A DNA stretch of 64,000 bases. Source: Oxyruncus cristatus (taxonomy: Eukaryota; Chordata; Aves; Passeriformes; Cotingidae). The stretch is taken from NCBI GenBank assembly GCA_013399855.1, contig VXAY01002323.1, forward strand, positions 202,194 to 266,193. Reading direction: 5' to 3'. The notes under the pieces were generated by a model. The model did no database searches. It saw only the letters and a list, made by a program, of their open reading frames with translations, and was not told the origin of the DNA. How positions within the stretch are numbered: position 1 is the first letter of the stretch; every line of letters starts with the position of its first letter. Positions 12,436 to 24,491 of this stretch are shown here, piece by piece. The position numbers and the translations under genes were made by a program.

Positions 12436-13572
12436 ACTGGCAGGTTGTGGGTGGCACTGCCTGGTGCAAAGGCCGGAGGACCCGGGCTCAGGGCTCCTTG
12501 AGGGCTGTGGATTTAGGTCTCCTGGTCCTGGGAGACTGCCTGGTTTGGGGGAGAACAAACCCTCAGCTCCGCTCCCAGCTCCCACTGAACGCACAGACTG
12601 GGCTGGGAGAGCAAGAGCATTCTAATTCCTCCCCCCTGTGCTGAGGGGTGATGCTGCTCAGCCCAGCAGCTCAAGGAAAACCATCTACCTGCACCTCCCT
12701 CTAAAGGTACTCCTGGTAGGGGCAGCCACACAGCTCATCCCCCACTCACCTGTGGCAAAACGAGGTGCTACAGGGCAATGAGAGGACCTGCAGCTCCTAA
12801 AAGGCCTCCAGACCCTCAGAGATGAATGGCTGCAAGCCCCTGTTCTGCTAAAGCCTCTCTTTGCTGTGACAGAGCAATTGTGCCACTGCTCAGCTCCGAG
12901 GGTGTGACAGGCAAAGCAGGGACGCGACAGCAGCGTCGTCCCTGTGCTCCCAACGCTCCTGAAATGGCAAACAGGGGGAGCAGGGAAGGCAGGGCAGGGG
13001 CTCCAACACGGCTGGAAAAGCAATGACACACAGGGCTTCGTGCCTCAGTCACGTTCTGTAGGATTTTTTTGTGCATCAGAGATCAAGTGAGCAGAAAATT
13101 AATGCAGGAGTGTCCAGCATTGCAGGCAAGGACGTTTCCCAATGAGAGAATTATTTTTTAATACTCTCCAGAAAACAAATGACTTTTTCCTTCCTCTGGG
13201 CAAGTGTTGCAATATGCAGGGGAATCATTGGTAAAGGCAGATTCAGAATCCCTGAGAAAACTGGGAGGAAGATGGGTTAGGAAATATCCTTGGCTTAGCA
13301 ATGTTCGCTGCTGCAAAACCGAGCAGATCAATTCAATTACTGCATGAAAGCAGAAACAATGGGAATTATTATTGAGCAACAGCAGTTTAGGGACACTTTT
13401 AAAGCAGAAAGGAATATCTGGATGACACTAAAGAAAAAACAACAGCAGCAAACAAACCGCATGCTAATCCTCAAAACAACCACCGTGTAACATGAGAGGA
13501 GAGAGCAGCAACAGCACAGGGAAAGCACTGAAAGATCAGAAACTAAGTGTTAGTGGTTAACCCAGAGACAGC
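12436..13572. other. Unique intronic sequence
   Basis: GC-richer to about 13030, then AT-richer to 13570. No supported gene or repeat. Confidence 0.45.
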
Positions 13573-13735
13573 TCTGCTGCCCAGAGAAGCCGTGGCTGTC
13601 CCTGGGTCCCTGGAAGTGTTCCAGGCCAGCTTGGAGCAATCTGGGCTGGTGGAAGGTGTCCCTGCCCATGGCAGGGGGTGGCACTGGATGGGCTTCAAGG
13701 TCCTTTCCAAAGCAAACCATGAACCCTCTGAGAAC
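13573..13735 (+). mobile_element. CR1 3' fragment (type A)
   Basis: CTGCCCAGAGAAGCCGTGGC leads to TGCCCATGGCAGGGGGTGGC and ends TCCTTTCCAAAGCAAACCATG. It is 5'-truncated. Confidence 0.92.
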
Positions 13736-14587
13736 TGGCACAGAAACAACACAGTCAAGATGGTGAAGGCAGAGAGGAAAGGAAAGATGCTCCAACCCGT
13801 CTGTTCCCCGTGGAGATGCAAATCAGCAAGTCTTCTTCATTTTGCCCCATTTCTAAGCACTCCCAGAGAACTGCTCCAGACACTGGTTCAGGACAGAGCA
13901 GCTCTGGGACTGCTCCGTGTCAGCATCCCCTTGGGGAGAGCTGGGGCGGGGAGCCAAAGCTGGAATTGCGGGCACAAGGATGTGGAAATCTGTCTGGCTC
14001 CGAAAAAACAACGTGTTCAGACACACCGGGGCAGCAGCGAAGTGCCTTCTCTGGGCTCTGAGCGCTCTCGGATGCAGCCAGGAGAGGGCTGTAGAGCTCC
14101 TGCACTCCCGGAGCCTGCTCGCGGTGCAGGCTCCGGGATTCCAGGAAAGCCAAACAAATCTGTCTCGCCCCTCAGCTGACACAACGAACGCTAATAAGCA
14201 AAAACAGTCGTTGCCCACTTGGACCGTTCCTGCGCTCGCCACAGCAGCAGGGGTGGGGGGAAAGGAGAAGAACCGCGTTCGGAGAATCCTGCCGGAAAAG
14301 AAAACCTGCTCTTGGAGCCAGGTTTGAAAAGCAAAGGGGCAGCTGGTAGAAATACCTGCAGCTCTCATCAGCCGGCGTGCTTGGACAGCCTCCCAGCCAG
14401 CCGAGCGCAGACCAAAGGGTTTCCAGCTCCTCTGGTACTTTTTTAAGCTTGTTCTGGTTGGGAAAGGTAATTCTGGTGTGTCCCAAAGGATCAGCAAACA
14501 GGGGTGTAATTCGATTTTTTTTGGCGTGGCATTACCTTGGTGGGACATGGGGCCGTAACTTTAACAACCTTCCGTGTGGGATCGTGG
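13736..14587. other. Unique intronic sequence with overlapping open frames
   Basis: A minus-strand frame of about 230 codons spans 13853-14548, and overlapping frames exist on the plus strand. None shows a recognisable motif. The CpG-containing sequence explains the open frames without selection. I do not call a gene. Confidence 0.45.
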
Positions 14588-14792
14588 AACCCCAGAAGCC
14601 CAGGGTGGTTTGGGTTGGAAGGACCTTAAAGCCCCTCCAGTTCCACCCCCTGCCATGGGCAGGGACACTTCCCACTAGCCCAGGTTGCTCCAAGCCCCGT
14701 CCAACCTGGCCTTGGACACTCCCAGGGATGGGGCAGCCACTGGACAACCTGTTCCCATGGCTCACCACCCTCACAAGGAGGAATTTCTAGCC
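14588..14792 (-). mobile_element. CR1 3' fragment (type A)
   Basis: On the plus strand: GGTGGTTTGGGTTGGAAGGA, then CCATGGGCAGGGACACTTCC, AAGCCCCGTCCAACCTGGCC, CAACCTGTTCCCATGGCTCA and ACCCTCACAAGGAGGAATTT. It is 5'-truncated. Confidence 0.93.
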
Positions 14793-15692
14793 CTTGGATG
14801 GCTCAACACCCATTGGAGCCGCCTGGAGCCAACACCCAACACCTGGAAGACCCAGGTGACACCATGACCAGACCCCAAACTACACGGGGGCGAAACACAC
14901 TGGGGTGAGAAATAGAGAGAGACAAAATAAACCTCTCACAATCCCAAATCTGCTGTTTATTTGCAGTGCCCAGAGGCCTCCACAAGAGCTGGAGCTGCGC
15001 TGAGTGGTACCCAAGGCTCGTGTGCTCAGGGAGAGTCCTTGCCCTGCAGAGCTTGTACTCCAGACAGGCGTGACAGATGAAGGGTGGGAGAAAGGCAAAT
15101 AGCAAACAAGAAAAAGATCTCAGAACTGATGCACAGATTGAGGGACAGATTTTTCCACAAGCTTAAATACATGAATACAGATCTTTTATCCCGAAATGAC
15201 TCCCCTCGTCATGTGGCCACGGCGACTCTGTGTGTGTGTGTGTGAGTGAGCCCAGGAGGAGCAGAGCTGCAGAGCACACGAGCTGGGGTTGGGTGCACAG
15301 CGTCCACAACACACACACTGTGGGGGATTTACACCAAACAAGCTCCAGGCTGGCCCCACGAGCCCTCAGAGCAGATCCAGTTTAGCTTAATCTCCAAAGG
15401 ATTCAGCCCCTGCTCTGGGATGGACGTCAAGGGAAGCACATTGAGAGAGGACAGTGTTGATCCTGACCTGAACTAAACACCCTTCGGGGGCCAGGGAAGC
15501 GATTCAGCTCCCCAGTGTCCCAAGACAGTTCAAAGCTCCCAGTTTAAAGCTGGGTTTGGCCATGACACCGTGGTTTAAGGGGATGCCTCAACCCCCCATG
15601 CAAGGGGTTCGCCTGCTCCTACTCTTAAGAGCCCTCTGTTTTCATGCAGTTCATCCAAGATCAACAAAGCCTTAAAAGCAGAGCCTTGCATG
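14793..15692. other. Unique intronic sequence with a short TG repeat
   Basis: A (TG)n stretch of about 16 bp sits at 15230-15246. No gene recognised. Confidence 0.5.
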
Positions 15693-15782
15693 TAACCTGG
15701 GCTAGTGGGGGTTGGAACTGGACGGTCTTTTATGTCCCTTCCAACCCAACCCATTCCACCATTCCATGATTCTGTGATCTGT
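15693..15782 (+). mobile_element. CR1 3' tail (type A), very short
   Basis: Only the last ~90 bp remain: ACCTGGGCTAGTGGGGGTTG, TCCCTTCCAACCCAACCCATTCC, then CATTCCATGATTCTGTGAT, which preserves the CR1 8-mer tail. Confidence 0.88.
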
Positions 15783-16340
15783 GGCTGCCACTGCCCCGAG
15801 GACACCTCGGCCCCCTCAGCTCCTTCCCTCTCCTCTCCCAACCCAAGAGAGAACAAAGGTGACATGGTGACTCCAGGCCACTGTGAAGAGGCTGAACAAA
15901 TGATCCCACAGTAATTGCAGCAGAAAACAGGTAAAAGTCTGTGGGAAAGACACTGGATTTGGGCTGCCCTCAGATTCCCCTCTCAGGATCACAACAAAGT
16001 CACTTCCAGGGTTTTCGCCACCGCCGCCACCGAAAACCTCAAATAAGCAGCAGGGTCAGAGCAAAAGTGAGCTGCCCCCAGGGCCTCTGGAAAGGGAAGA
16101 GAATGGGAATATCCCTGAGAATGTTTTCATTCTCACCAGGGGACTGGCCAGGCTCCCTGAAATATGGAGCACACGGCTTAGAGACACACTCCTTATCTCC
16201 CATCTGCCCCCAGAGCAGGATGGAGCAGGTGAGGGACAGCACGAGCTGGATGGAGATTGATGTGGAATAAAAAAGGCAATTCACCTCCATGATCCCAGCT
16301 CTGTAGAAAAGAGCATAAAGCACTGGCTCTGTCGACACGT
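15783..16340. other. Unique intronic sequence
   Basis: Nothing recognisable apart from a short CCGCCGCCACCG stretch near 16020. Confidence 0.45.
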
Positions 16341-16416
16341 CCTTTAATATTATACATATCCTTTAATATTATACATATCCTTTAATATTATGCATATCCT
16401 TTAATATTATATATAG
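16341..16416. repeat. 19-bp tandem repeat, four copies
   Basis: CCTTTAATATTATACATAT begins at 16341, 16360, 16379 and 16398. The third copy has TGCAT for TACAT and the fourth decays into TATATATAG. Confidence 0.93.
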
Positions 16417-17297
16417 CATTGTTTCCCCATCACTAAGGGAATGGGGTCATGAGATTATTGGGTATTTCAGAAGCCCAGTGATCACCCCACACTGGTGGAA
16501 TGTGTTGTGCCTGGCAATCAGAAATAATGCAGGTTTGTGTATCACAAGATCTACCACGAATGTTCCTTCCACAGGGCAGAGCACGGATAAAACCAGAGTG
16601 ATAAATAAACCAGGGACAATGACACCGCTGAGCCATGACTGACACGAGGCTGTTGGTGTCCACCCAGCTCTGCAGAACTGCACTCACAACGTGGGCTTTT
16701 TCAGAAGTCAAACCTTGGCAGCAACAACAACAACCCTCAGCAGGGGCTCTGCACCCACTCTCCAGCCCAGCCGGGTGATGCTGCTCGGAGCTGGGCAGAT
16801 ACCACCACCCTCCCTTGGCACACGAACAAACAGAGGGCAAACAGCTCCCCCGGGAGTTAAACCCCCACAGCCGAGGGTTTAACACAGGCTGACATCACAG
16901 TTCCTACCAAAAAGCCAAGGAGACAGAGACAGGAGCCAAAGCTCAGCCCGACATCCACGATAATCCCACCGGAGAGCTGCGTCCCAACCCAAGACCCCTC
17001 CGGGAACATCCAGAACCATTTATCCCACCCTGATGCCCCCCGTGCTCGGCGCTGGATCCCCCAAACACAGCAAGTGCTGCACTGCCACGGTGATGAAATA
17101 TTTACACGGAGTTTCTGGTCACTGGGTTTTTTTCCTGGTGACTCATCCCTGCAGGCTCATCCCTCCCAGGCTCTTTCTGCTCCAGTGCCTCTTGCCCATG
17201 GCCTTCGCCAAGGAGAGAAGGTTCAAGGTGGTGTGACCTGCACAACCCACCCCATGAAGAGCCTCCACCTCGGGCAACTCTGCTTGTTTCCCCTTCA
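16417..17297. other. Unique intronic sequence
   Basis: No supported gene or repeat. Minus-strand open frames (16433-16885) have no recognisable domain. Confidence 0.45.
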
Positions 17298-17515
17298 CAA
17301 TAATATATTTTTATTATTTAACTATTTCTTATTTACTGTTTGTTGTTTAATATTAGTTATTATTGTTGTTTAATATTAGTTATTATCACTTATTATATTC
17401 TTTATATTGTATTTATTATTTATTTTGTTGATTATTTTATTTATTATTAGTTATTATATATTATTTTATATTTAATATCAATTTATTGCTATTTATTAAT
17501 ATTTATTTATTATTG
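17298..17515. repeat. AT-rich low-complexity block (TTATTTATTA-type)
   Basis: About 220 bp built almost only from TTA, TAT and TTTA words. An internal near-duplicate, GTTTAATATTAGTTATTAT, lies at about 17344 and 17366. Confidence 0.88.
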
Positions 17516-17975
17516 CCAGTTGTCAGGACCCAGCAGCAGAACCAGCCCCTGCTGTTCTCCCAGTGCATTTGATAGAGATGTCGCGAAGTCCCTGAATAAT
17601 TCTTCCACATATTTAATATTTCTGTATTTCCCTAATCCAGGAATTTCCTGCTGGGACTCTGGCAGAGCCAGTTCTCATTTAACACTCGGATACACGGCTC
17701 TGTTGTGTGACATGGCCCAAACAGAATCACAGAAGGACCACTGACAAAGGACTTTCTGGCCCTTTATCAAAGGGGGCTTTAGGACTCTCAGAGTCTTAAA
17801 ACCTTTCTCCCAGCGTCTCCGATCAAGGGCTGTTCAAATAAATGGGAGATGCCCTTCCCATTCCCAGAAATTGAAATTATCCAATCCTCTCTGCAGCAGC
17901 AAAGGGCCTTTTATTTCATCTCCATCAAATAACTGTTTTTTATCCCTTATCAAATCAACGGGCCTTTCCTGTGAC
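17516..17975. other. Unique intronic sequence
   Basis: No gene or repeat was recognised between the AT block and the next CR1. Confidence 0.45.
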
Positions 17976-18076
17976 GTGTGCAAGGCCTGGTCCTCTGGAA
18001 GGTGTCCCTGCCCAGGGCAGGGGGTGGCACTGGATGGGTCTCTTCCAGTGCAAACCACTCCATGATTCCATAAATG
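17976..18076 (+). mobile_element. CR1 3' tail (type A), short
   Basis: GCAAGGCCTGG jumps directly to CTGGAAGGTGTCCCTGCCC and ends CAAACCACTCCATGATTCCAT. An internal deletion removed the usual GGAGCAACCTGGGC block. Confidence 0.88.
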
Positions 18077-18311
18077 TTCTGGTGACGGAATCTCCCTGAA
18101 CTCCACACAGGGCCCAGCAGGGCAGGGCTGTGACCCCAGTAAGGCTCCTTCTGCTGGAATTCATGGATAACCACACCATTGGACACGAGGGACACAAACA
18201 GAGGTGTCCTGGGGAAGAACTCAGTTCTCGGGGTGTCACCTCAGTTTCAATAAAAGAATCCAGCATTTTCCTTGGTCTGGGTGTTCTGCCACTCACAGAA
18301 ACACAAACAGG

Positions 18312-18724
18312 GGGAGGGCAACGGAGCTGGGAAGGGGCTGGAGCAGCAGGAGCAGCTGAGGGAGCTGGGGGGGCTCAGCCTGGAGAAAAGGAGGCTCAGG
18401 GGGGACCTTCTGGCTCTGCAACTCCCTGATAGGAGGGGGGAGCCGGGGGGAAAGTCGGGCTCTGCTCCCAGGGAACGAGGGACAGGAGGAGAGGGAACGG
18501 CCTCAAAGTTGCCCCAGGGGAGTGTCAGATTGGATACTGGGGAAAATTTGTCGTGGGAAGGGTTGTAAAGCACTGGAACAGGCTGCTCAGGGTAGGGGTG
18601 GAATCACCAGCCGTGGAAGTGTGGATGTGGCACTTGAGGTGACCACGGTGGTGGCGCTGGGTTGACCCTTGGACTTGATGACCTTAAAGGCCTTTTCCAC
18701 CCTCCAGTGATTCCACGGTTCTAC
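18312..18724 (+). mobile_element. CR1 3' fragment, about 410 bp (type B)
   Basis: It includes CTGAGGGAGCTGGGGGGGCTC, CAGCCTGGAGAAAAGGAGGC, a CTCTGCAACTCCCTGATAGG block, AAAGCACTGGAACAGGCTGC and a TTGGACTTGATGACCTTAAAG tail. It is more diverged than the copies at 24.5 and 34.7 kb. Confidence 0.9.
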
Positions 18725-19782
18725 TTAAGCCACGATTTCCCCCTGTCCATTAGTTTCCCAGTGATCGCTGGGTTTCCATCCTCATTCTTTACCCTTGAAT
18801 AAAGGACATAAAAAATAAAAAAAAAAGCAAAAAACCACAAGAGCAATGAGGAGGAGCAGCCCCTGCAGGGGTTACAAGCAGGTATTTACTCCCTGAGGAG
18901 GAGTCTCAGAGCCTTCACCTCCTCCTTACAACAACACACCCGGGTGCCACAGGGGCTGGGGAGTGATAGTAGTGCCGGACAATGGTTGACATGGTTACCC
19001 TTTTCCTCTTTTGTGTGCGGCAAGTTCAGCTTCAAAACCTGCCCGCGACAGAGCACGAGGAGAGTGAGGAGAGTGCGGCCTCTCCCTATTCCCATGGAAA
19101 TGGGGAAAAAAAACCCAAAAAAACCAGGCTGTGCCACTGCCCTTTGAAAGCAGAACAGCCCTGCCATCAAAGCCACCAGCGCTCCTCCGCAACACTTAAT
19201 TCACTGGGGCTTTGTGGTCAGGAACTGGAACGTTTTTTATGGAGTTCTGAGGGGAGGGGGGAAAGAAAAAAAAAAAAATTATCTCCTGACACCGAGTCTC
19301 TTGTGGTAAGTGCTGGAAATAATGAACAGCTGCGGCGCTGCCTTTGGAAGGTGAAGCCAAGGAAAGGCACCTTAATGTGCGTTTAAAGCAGGAACAGGTC
19401 AGGCTCCAAGATGTTTATTGGGCGTAATGGAAACATTCGGTTGTCAGAGGAAACATTATCCAAAAATTGACAGAGTTAGGTGGGCTGCATTATTTAAACA
19501 CACATTTATCCATCAGAAAGCAAACAGCTGCACATTAGAGGGGAGGGTGATCAACCATGGCTCCATTGTAGCCTCCACCATATGGTTTGGGGCTGACAAA
19601 TGAGGGGATGGGCTTGTAGGGTTGTTTTTTTTCCCTTTTGCCAAGGTATCAATACAAGAGGAATATAATCAAGTACATATTTCCACACCAGATGTCCTTC
19701 ATTGAGGGCTCTGCTGCCACTCCCCGCCACGACTGACAGTTCTCGGTGTGTGCACAGTGTGGTGACAGTTCTGCTGAAAGAC
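18725..19782. other. Unique intronic sequence with A-rich tracts
   Basis: A-rich tracts occur at about 18808-18835, 19104-19124 and 19266-19280. No gene was seen. Confidence 0.5.
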
Positions 19783-20215
19783 ACTCAGAGAATATCCTGA
19801 GTTGGCAGGGACCCACCAGGGTCATCCATCCAGCTCCTGGCCCTGCACAGACACCCCAAAATCCCCCCCTGTCCCTCAGAGCATTGTCCAAACCCTCCTG
19901 GAGCTCTGGCAGCCTCGGGGCTGTGCCCACTGCCCTGGGGAGCCTGGTCAGTGCCAGCCACCCTCTGGGGGAAGAACCTTTCCCTGAGATCCAACCTGAC
20001 CCTGCTCTGACACAGCTCCAGCTGTTCCAGGGTCCTGTCCCTGCTCACAGAGAGCAGAGGTTGGAGCTGCCCCTCAGGAGGATGGTGAAGACCCCAGTGA
20101 GGTCTGACCTCAGTCTCCTCCAGCTGAACACACCAAGTGCCCTCAGCTGCTCCTCGTGTGGCCTTTCCAGACCCTTCCCCACCTCCAGAGCCCTCCTTTG
20201 GGTGATTTCTCACAA
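19783..20215 (-). mobile_element. CR1 3' fragment, about 430 bp (type C)
   Basis: On the plus strand: ATCCTGAGTTGGCAGGGACC, TCCTGGCCCTGCACAGACAC, GTCCAAACCCTCCTGGAGCT, CTGTTCCAGGGTCCTGTCCC, then GACCTCAGTCTCCTCCAGCT and CTCAGCTGCTCCTCGTGTGG. This is the longest type C copy in the window. Confidence 0.92.
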
Positions 20216-21513
20216 CTCTCTAACACTCCCTTCAATCCTCTTAGCCCTCACTCTTCTCCTACATGGAGTGATCTTCACCCTTCTCCCTCACCCCCATTCC
20301 AAACCCCTTGGTTTCCAGGTCACTTCTCCAGCCCTCTGACACAGCCCACTGCCCCCAGCCTGCTCTGCACAGGTTAACACTCCAACTTCTGTGTTTTTTC
20401 ATGTGTCCCCCAAGATATTCTGGAGGGAAAAACCCAGCACTCAAACCACACCACAACCTAACCCTACTTTTTTGACACCAAGCCATAATAGAATGTTAAT
20501 AAGTGAGGTTTCCTTTGTGACGTGTGCTAGAACTGTATGGATTTTTGGGATCCAAACGCAAGGCAAGGCCTTCACTCTGCACCACTGCAACCTTCCCACT
20601 CCCCTGAGCGGGAATATCCACTGGATAACCCTTGGATAACAAGGGGACAGCACAGAAGCTGCTCTGCCCCCACCCACCCACGTTCCAGAACCAACCACGA
20701 ATCGTAAAAAGACGACGATTGTTTCTCTGAGAACAACAGCCAAGAAACACATTCAGGGACAAACCTTGTCCCTGTCCCACTGTGAGAACACAGCTCTGCT
20801 CTCCCTGGCTCTCCCTTTGTGTGGTGTTTACCCAAGTCACTGAACAGGGCTGTGTTAATAGAATTAGCACAGCCAGGGAATCATTATTCTGTTGTCTGGC
20901 AAACTAATTCCACGGCAATTGCGGGCTGTGCTGGTTTATTTTGACTAAATCAATCTCCAGCTCAGCCTAAGCAGCGCTGAGAGTCCAGAACAAGGTGAGG
21001 GCTCCGTTTGTTTAAACCCCCCAAGAGGGACAGTGAGATTACTGTGGTTTTTAGAGACCTGTGAGCTGAGGGTTTATGACAGCGAAGACCTTCATAGAGC
21101 TGCAACCGGCTGGTATTTGTTGGGAAATTACGGACTCCATCCCAGCTCCCGCCACTCACCTCCCTTCCAAGGTCAGGTATGTTGATCATTTACCACCTCC
21201 TTCCGTGTAAGACTTCTCATACCTCTGATCTTCCCGTTGCTCCTCCTCTCTCCCTGTTCCCCAAGTTCTCCTGAAGCTGCTCTGAGGTGACCAAGGACTG
21301 CAGGAAACCCCCACATGGAGGGAGCAGAGAGGAATAATGATGTTCCTCCTTTTATTCTCAGTTCTTTCCTAGTTCTCTGCATTTATTTGTTTTCCTGATC
21401 ACCTCTGAGCTCTTTTCAGAGAACTGTTCACTGCTCCAACATCTCCTTGGGCAGCACCTCTGACCCCTGTGGAGTTTTTAAGGACCCTATTAAAAATCTC
21501 ATAGTTTCTGCCT
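20216..21513. other. Unique intronic sequence
   Basis: No supported gene. Positions 20840-20960 are an AT-rich stretch of low repetition. Confidence 0.45.
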
Positions 21514-21539
21514 TTTTTTTTTTTATTATTATTATTATT
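21514..21539. repeat. T-run plus (ATT)n
   Basis: Ten or more T followed by five ATT triplets. Confidence 0.9.
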
Positions 21540-21729
21540 CAGTGCCTGCTACAAACACGAGACACCCCTGAGCTGGGAGTGTAGCAACTTATAGTCCAAC
21601 AGCCCCTGGAAATGTGGGTGATTGCACCTGGGCCTGGGAATTTATTGCCATTCCTGTTATTGGTTTGATCTAAAACCCCGCTGAAACCACCAGCCCCCGG
21701 TGCAGAACAAGTTAGGCTGGATCCTACAT

Positions 21730-21979
21730 GGGAAGGGAAGGTTTGGGAACATTTGGGAATGTTTGGGAAGGGAAGGTAAGGTTTGGGAAGGGAAGGTTTG
21801 GGAAGGGAACGTTTGGGAAGGTTTGGGAAGGTTTGGGAAGGGAAGATTTGGGAAGGTTTGGGAAGGTTTGGGAAGGTTTGGGAAGGGAAAGTTTGGGAAG
21901 GGACTGTTTGGGAAGGTTTGGGAAGGCAAGGCAAGGGAAGGCAAGGCAAGGCAAGGGAAGGCAAGGCAAGGCAAGGCTT
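21730..21979. repeat. GGAAGGTTTG / GGAAGGCAAG minisatellite, 250 bp
   Basis: The plus strand is almost pyrimidine-poor: GGGAAGGTTTGGGAAGG words repeat in 5- and 10-bp registers to about 21923. They then change to GGCAAGGCAAGGGAAGG words. The unit length keeps frames open on both strands, which creates spurious WEGLGRFGK-like and FPNLPKPSQ-like peptides. Confidence 0.95.
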
Positions 21980-22083
21980 GGGTTTTCCAGTTGCTCCAGG
22001 AGTCCAGGATTCTGGCTGGTTATTTCCAACAAACATCATCACTGATTTCCAGCTTGGACTGGATACAGCAGTTCATGTGGGGT

Positions 22084-22225
22084 CATGGAATCATTTAGGT
22101 GGGAAAAGCCCTCTCAGATCACCAAATCCAACCATCCCCCAGCACTGCCAAGGCCACCACTGACCCACGTCCCCAAGTGCCACATCCACAGGGCTGTTAA
22201 ATCCCTCCAGGGACCCCTGAGATGA
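22084..22225 (-). mobile_element. CR1 3' fragment (type B)
   Basis: Plus strand: TCATGGAATCATTTAGGTGG, AAATCCAACCATCCCCCAGC, CCAAGTGCCACATCCACAGG and AAATCCCTCCAGGGACCCC. Confidence 0.85.
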
Positions 22226-22292
22226 GCTTTGAGGTCCCTTCCCTCTTCTTTGGGAAGAACCCAAACCGTTCTTCCCCTCCATGATTCCATGT
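22226..22292 (+). mobile_element. CR1 3' tail (type A), disrupted
   Basis: GAGCTTTGAGGTCCCTTCCC is followed by a small insertion, then AACCCAAACCGTTCTTCC and CCATGATTCCATG. It abuts the opposite-strand copy on its left. Confidence 0.6.
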
Positions 22293-24491
22293 TCCCGCTC
22301 CATATTTTGATGCATTAGGTTTCCACCAGGAAAAGATGGTGTCTCTGAAAATCTGGTCTTGTCAGGAACTGGTGTGCAAAGTGGTAAAACAGAGCTCCAG
22401 CACCTTCCCCACCGCTCCACAGCCTCTTTTTTACCAGCCACGACCAGCCCCGCTGCATTTCTCTGTTCTTTGCCATGGAAACGTGGCTTTGCTTTCTCAG
22501 AGCCGCTTTTTAATATTGTTTATTAAATGCAAAGCCCCGTGGAAAGGTTGCTCATCCCAAATCCCAGGCCTTCCCATCAGAATTCCACAGGCGTTCCCTT
22601 ACGGCCAGGCTGTTGGAGCAGGAGGTTGGGTGGGTAATGAAGGGATTGGTGTGTGCTGGCACCGTTATCCCAAAGTTTTGCAAACAGGATTATGCAGCTC
22701 ACTACAGAATTTGGAGCCATTTTCAGCCGTTCTGCTCATCCCTGAGTCCAGGAGCAAGGAGGGTTTGGGGAGGGGTTGGAGCCCAGCTGCAGAGCTCAGT
22801 TATATCTTCAAAAGCAGGTTTGACCCTCCCGAGTTCAGCTCATTCCCACAAAAGTCTGCTTCCCACTATTTTGTGTCCTTTTGACGTTCCCAAATCCCAC
22901 ACTGACCCCAAACCATCGTCACCTCGACCTCTGTGTCCCCATGGCCTCCCCAGACCCCTCTGACCCCCCACACTGGGACTCCTCCACCTTTCACCCCACA
23001 CCCACCTTTTGCAAAGCCTTGGATCCCAGAATTTGGGATTGGGATCAAAAGCTTGGCTTGCTCCAAACTCAAACCAAAGCAAAATGGGTAAAGTAATTCC
23101 AGCCCCCGCAACCATCCTGGAAAGGTTCCAGGTTGGAGACGCTGATGGAGGTGGGCAGAACCCAATGCAAGAGGAACAGAATGAACCAGCAGCTCTTCCA
23201 AAGGCTGATATCCATGGATATTGCACTTTTCCACACGGGCTGTACCTACTTGCTGTGCAGTTTGATGGAGATCTAACCTGGATTCCTTAGGCAGGCAAGG
23301 AAAGCTCCCGCAGGAAAGCTTCGGCTGGAAAATACGCCACGTAAATTTGGCTCTCCCAAAGTTTTACTGTGCATTTCCAAGGAATTCCTGCTCTTCTGTA
23401 GCTGAAGCTGGCAAACAAACAGTTCCCTACATCTGTCTTTAGTTCGTTAATTATGTAGAAATATGGGAAATATGGGGTTTTTTTTCAGGAAATAAAGACA
23501 AGACAGTCACCTCTCTCAACCCATGGAAAAGTTACTGGCACCATTAGGAACTCACGGGCTCTTCCAGGTAAATCTGAGCAGTACAGGAAAATGTGCAGCA
23601 ACACTACTTTTGGAATTTCAGAATTATCCTTTCAGAACTCCTGGGGAATTAAAGTGAGCAGGATGAAAATTTGAGGGGGGAGTTACTTGAAAATCCGACG
23701 CCATTTGGAATCAGACTTTTTGCTCAAAACCATCCCAGGGTTTAGTAATTCCCACGTAAAGCTGGGAGTGTCTGGGAGCAGCACAATGAGCTGCTCCGAG
23801 CACCAGGCACAACAGAAATATGTTATGGATGTCAGGAGCACCTCACACGACCTGGAATGAAAGCTGAGAAGTCCCAGCACCCTCCCCTCCATGAGGAATT
23901 GTTCCCCAGGGAATGCTAGCCCAGAGCTCCTGTCTCCAGCTGGGGGTGGTCTCACCCACAGGGTTTCCTCCACCTCAGCCCCCTCCCTAAAATCCTTTGC
24001 CGTTTGGATTCTGGGAGCAGAGTGAAGTGAAGCCGTTCCTTTGTACCCCTGGACTGCACAAACAGCCCGAGAAAGACAAAATCTACCATCAGCCTTCTGT
24101 ATCTCCAGGTTTTTCCAGCAGCTGCATCCGAGTCCTCCATCCCTGCTATGGAGTCATCCCACTTTGCCGCCTGTTTAACAGCTGTGGGAGCAGGGATGCA
24201 ACGACCACAAGAACCGCCGCTCCCCTCTGGACCAGCTCCCGAGGGAAGTGTTTCTCCGCCGGGTTTGGGAGGCAATCACCCCCTTGGAGAGGCGGGAGCA
24301 GGAGGAGGAGCAGGAGGATGAGCACAAGGAAGAGCCCTGGGGAGCCTGGCTGAGGGACACAGAGCAGCAGCAGCAGCACCCCCAGCCTGCCAGCAGCTCA
24401 TTCCCAGCCTCTTCCCAGGGAGGGGAAGGCAAAGGGCACTTGGAGTTCCTCACCAGCCTTCACACACCAGGAAAGAAAGTCATTCCTGGAA
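22293..24491. other. Unique intronic sequence, 2.2 kb
   Basis: No coding signal recognised. Short GGAATT and ACCCC-rich stretches occur at 22880-23010. An inverted word pair at 24290-24330 (GAGGAGGAGCAGGAGG) is low complexity only. Confidence 0.45.

Noticed and set aside
13853..14548. Minus-strand frame of 231 codons
   Set aside because: Opposing frames are equally open, no motif is recognisable, and no splice or promoter context was seen.
21539..22163. Repetitive proteins on both strands across the GGAAGG array
   Set aside because: The repeat unit explains the open frames on both strands, and the peptides are pure low complexity.
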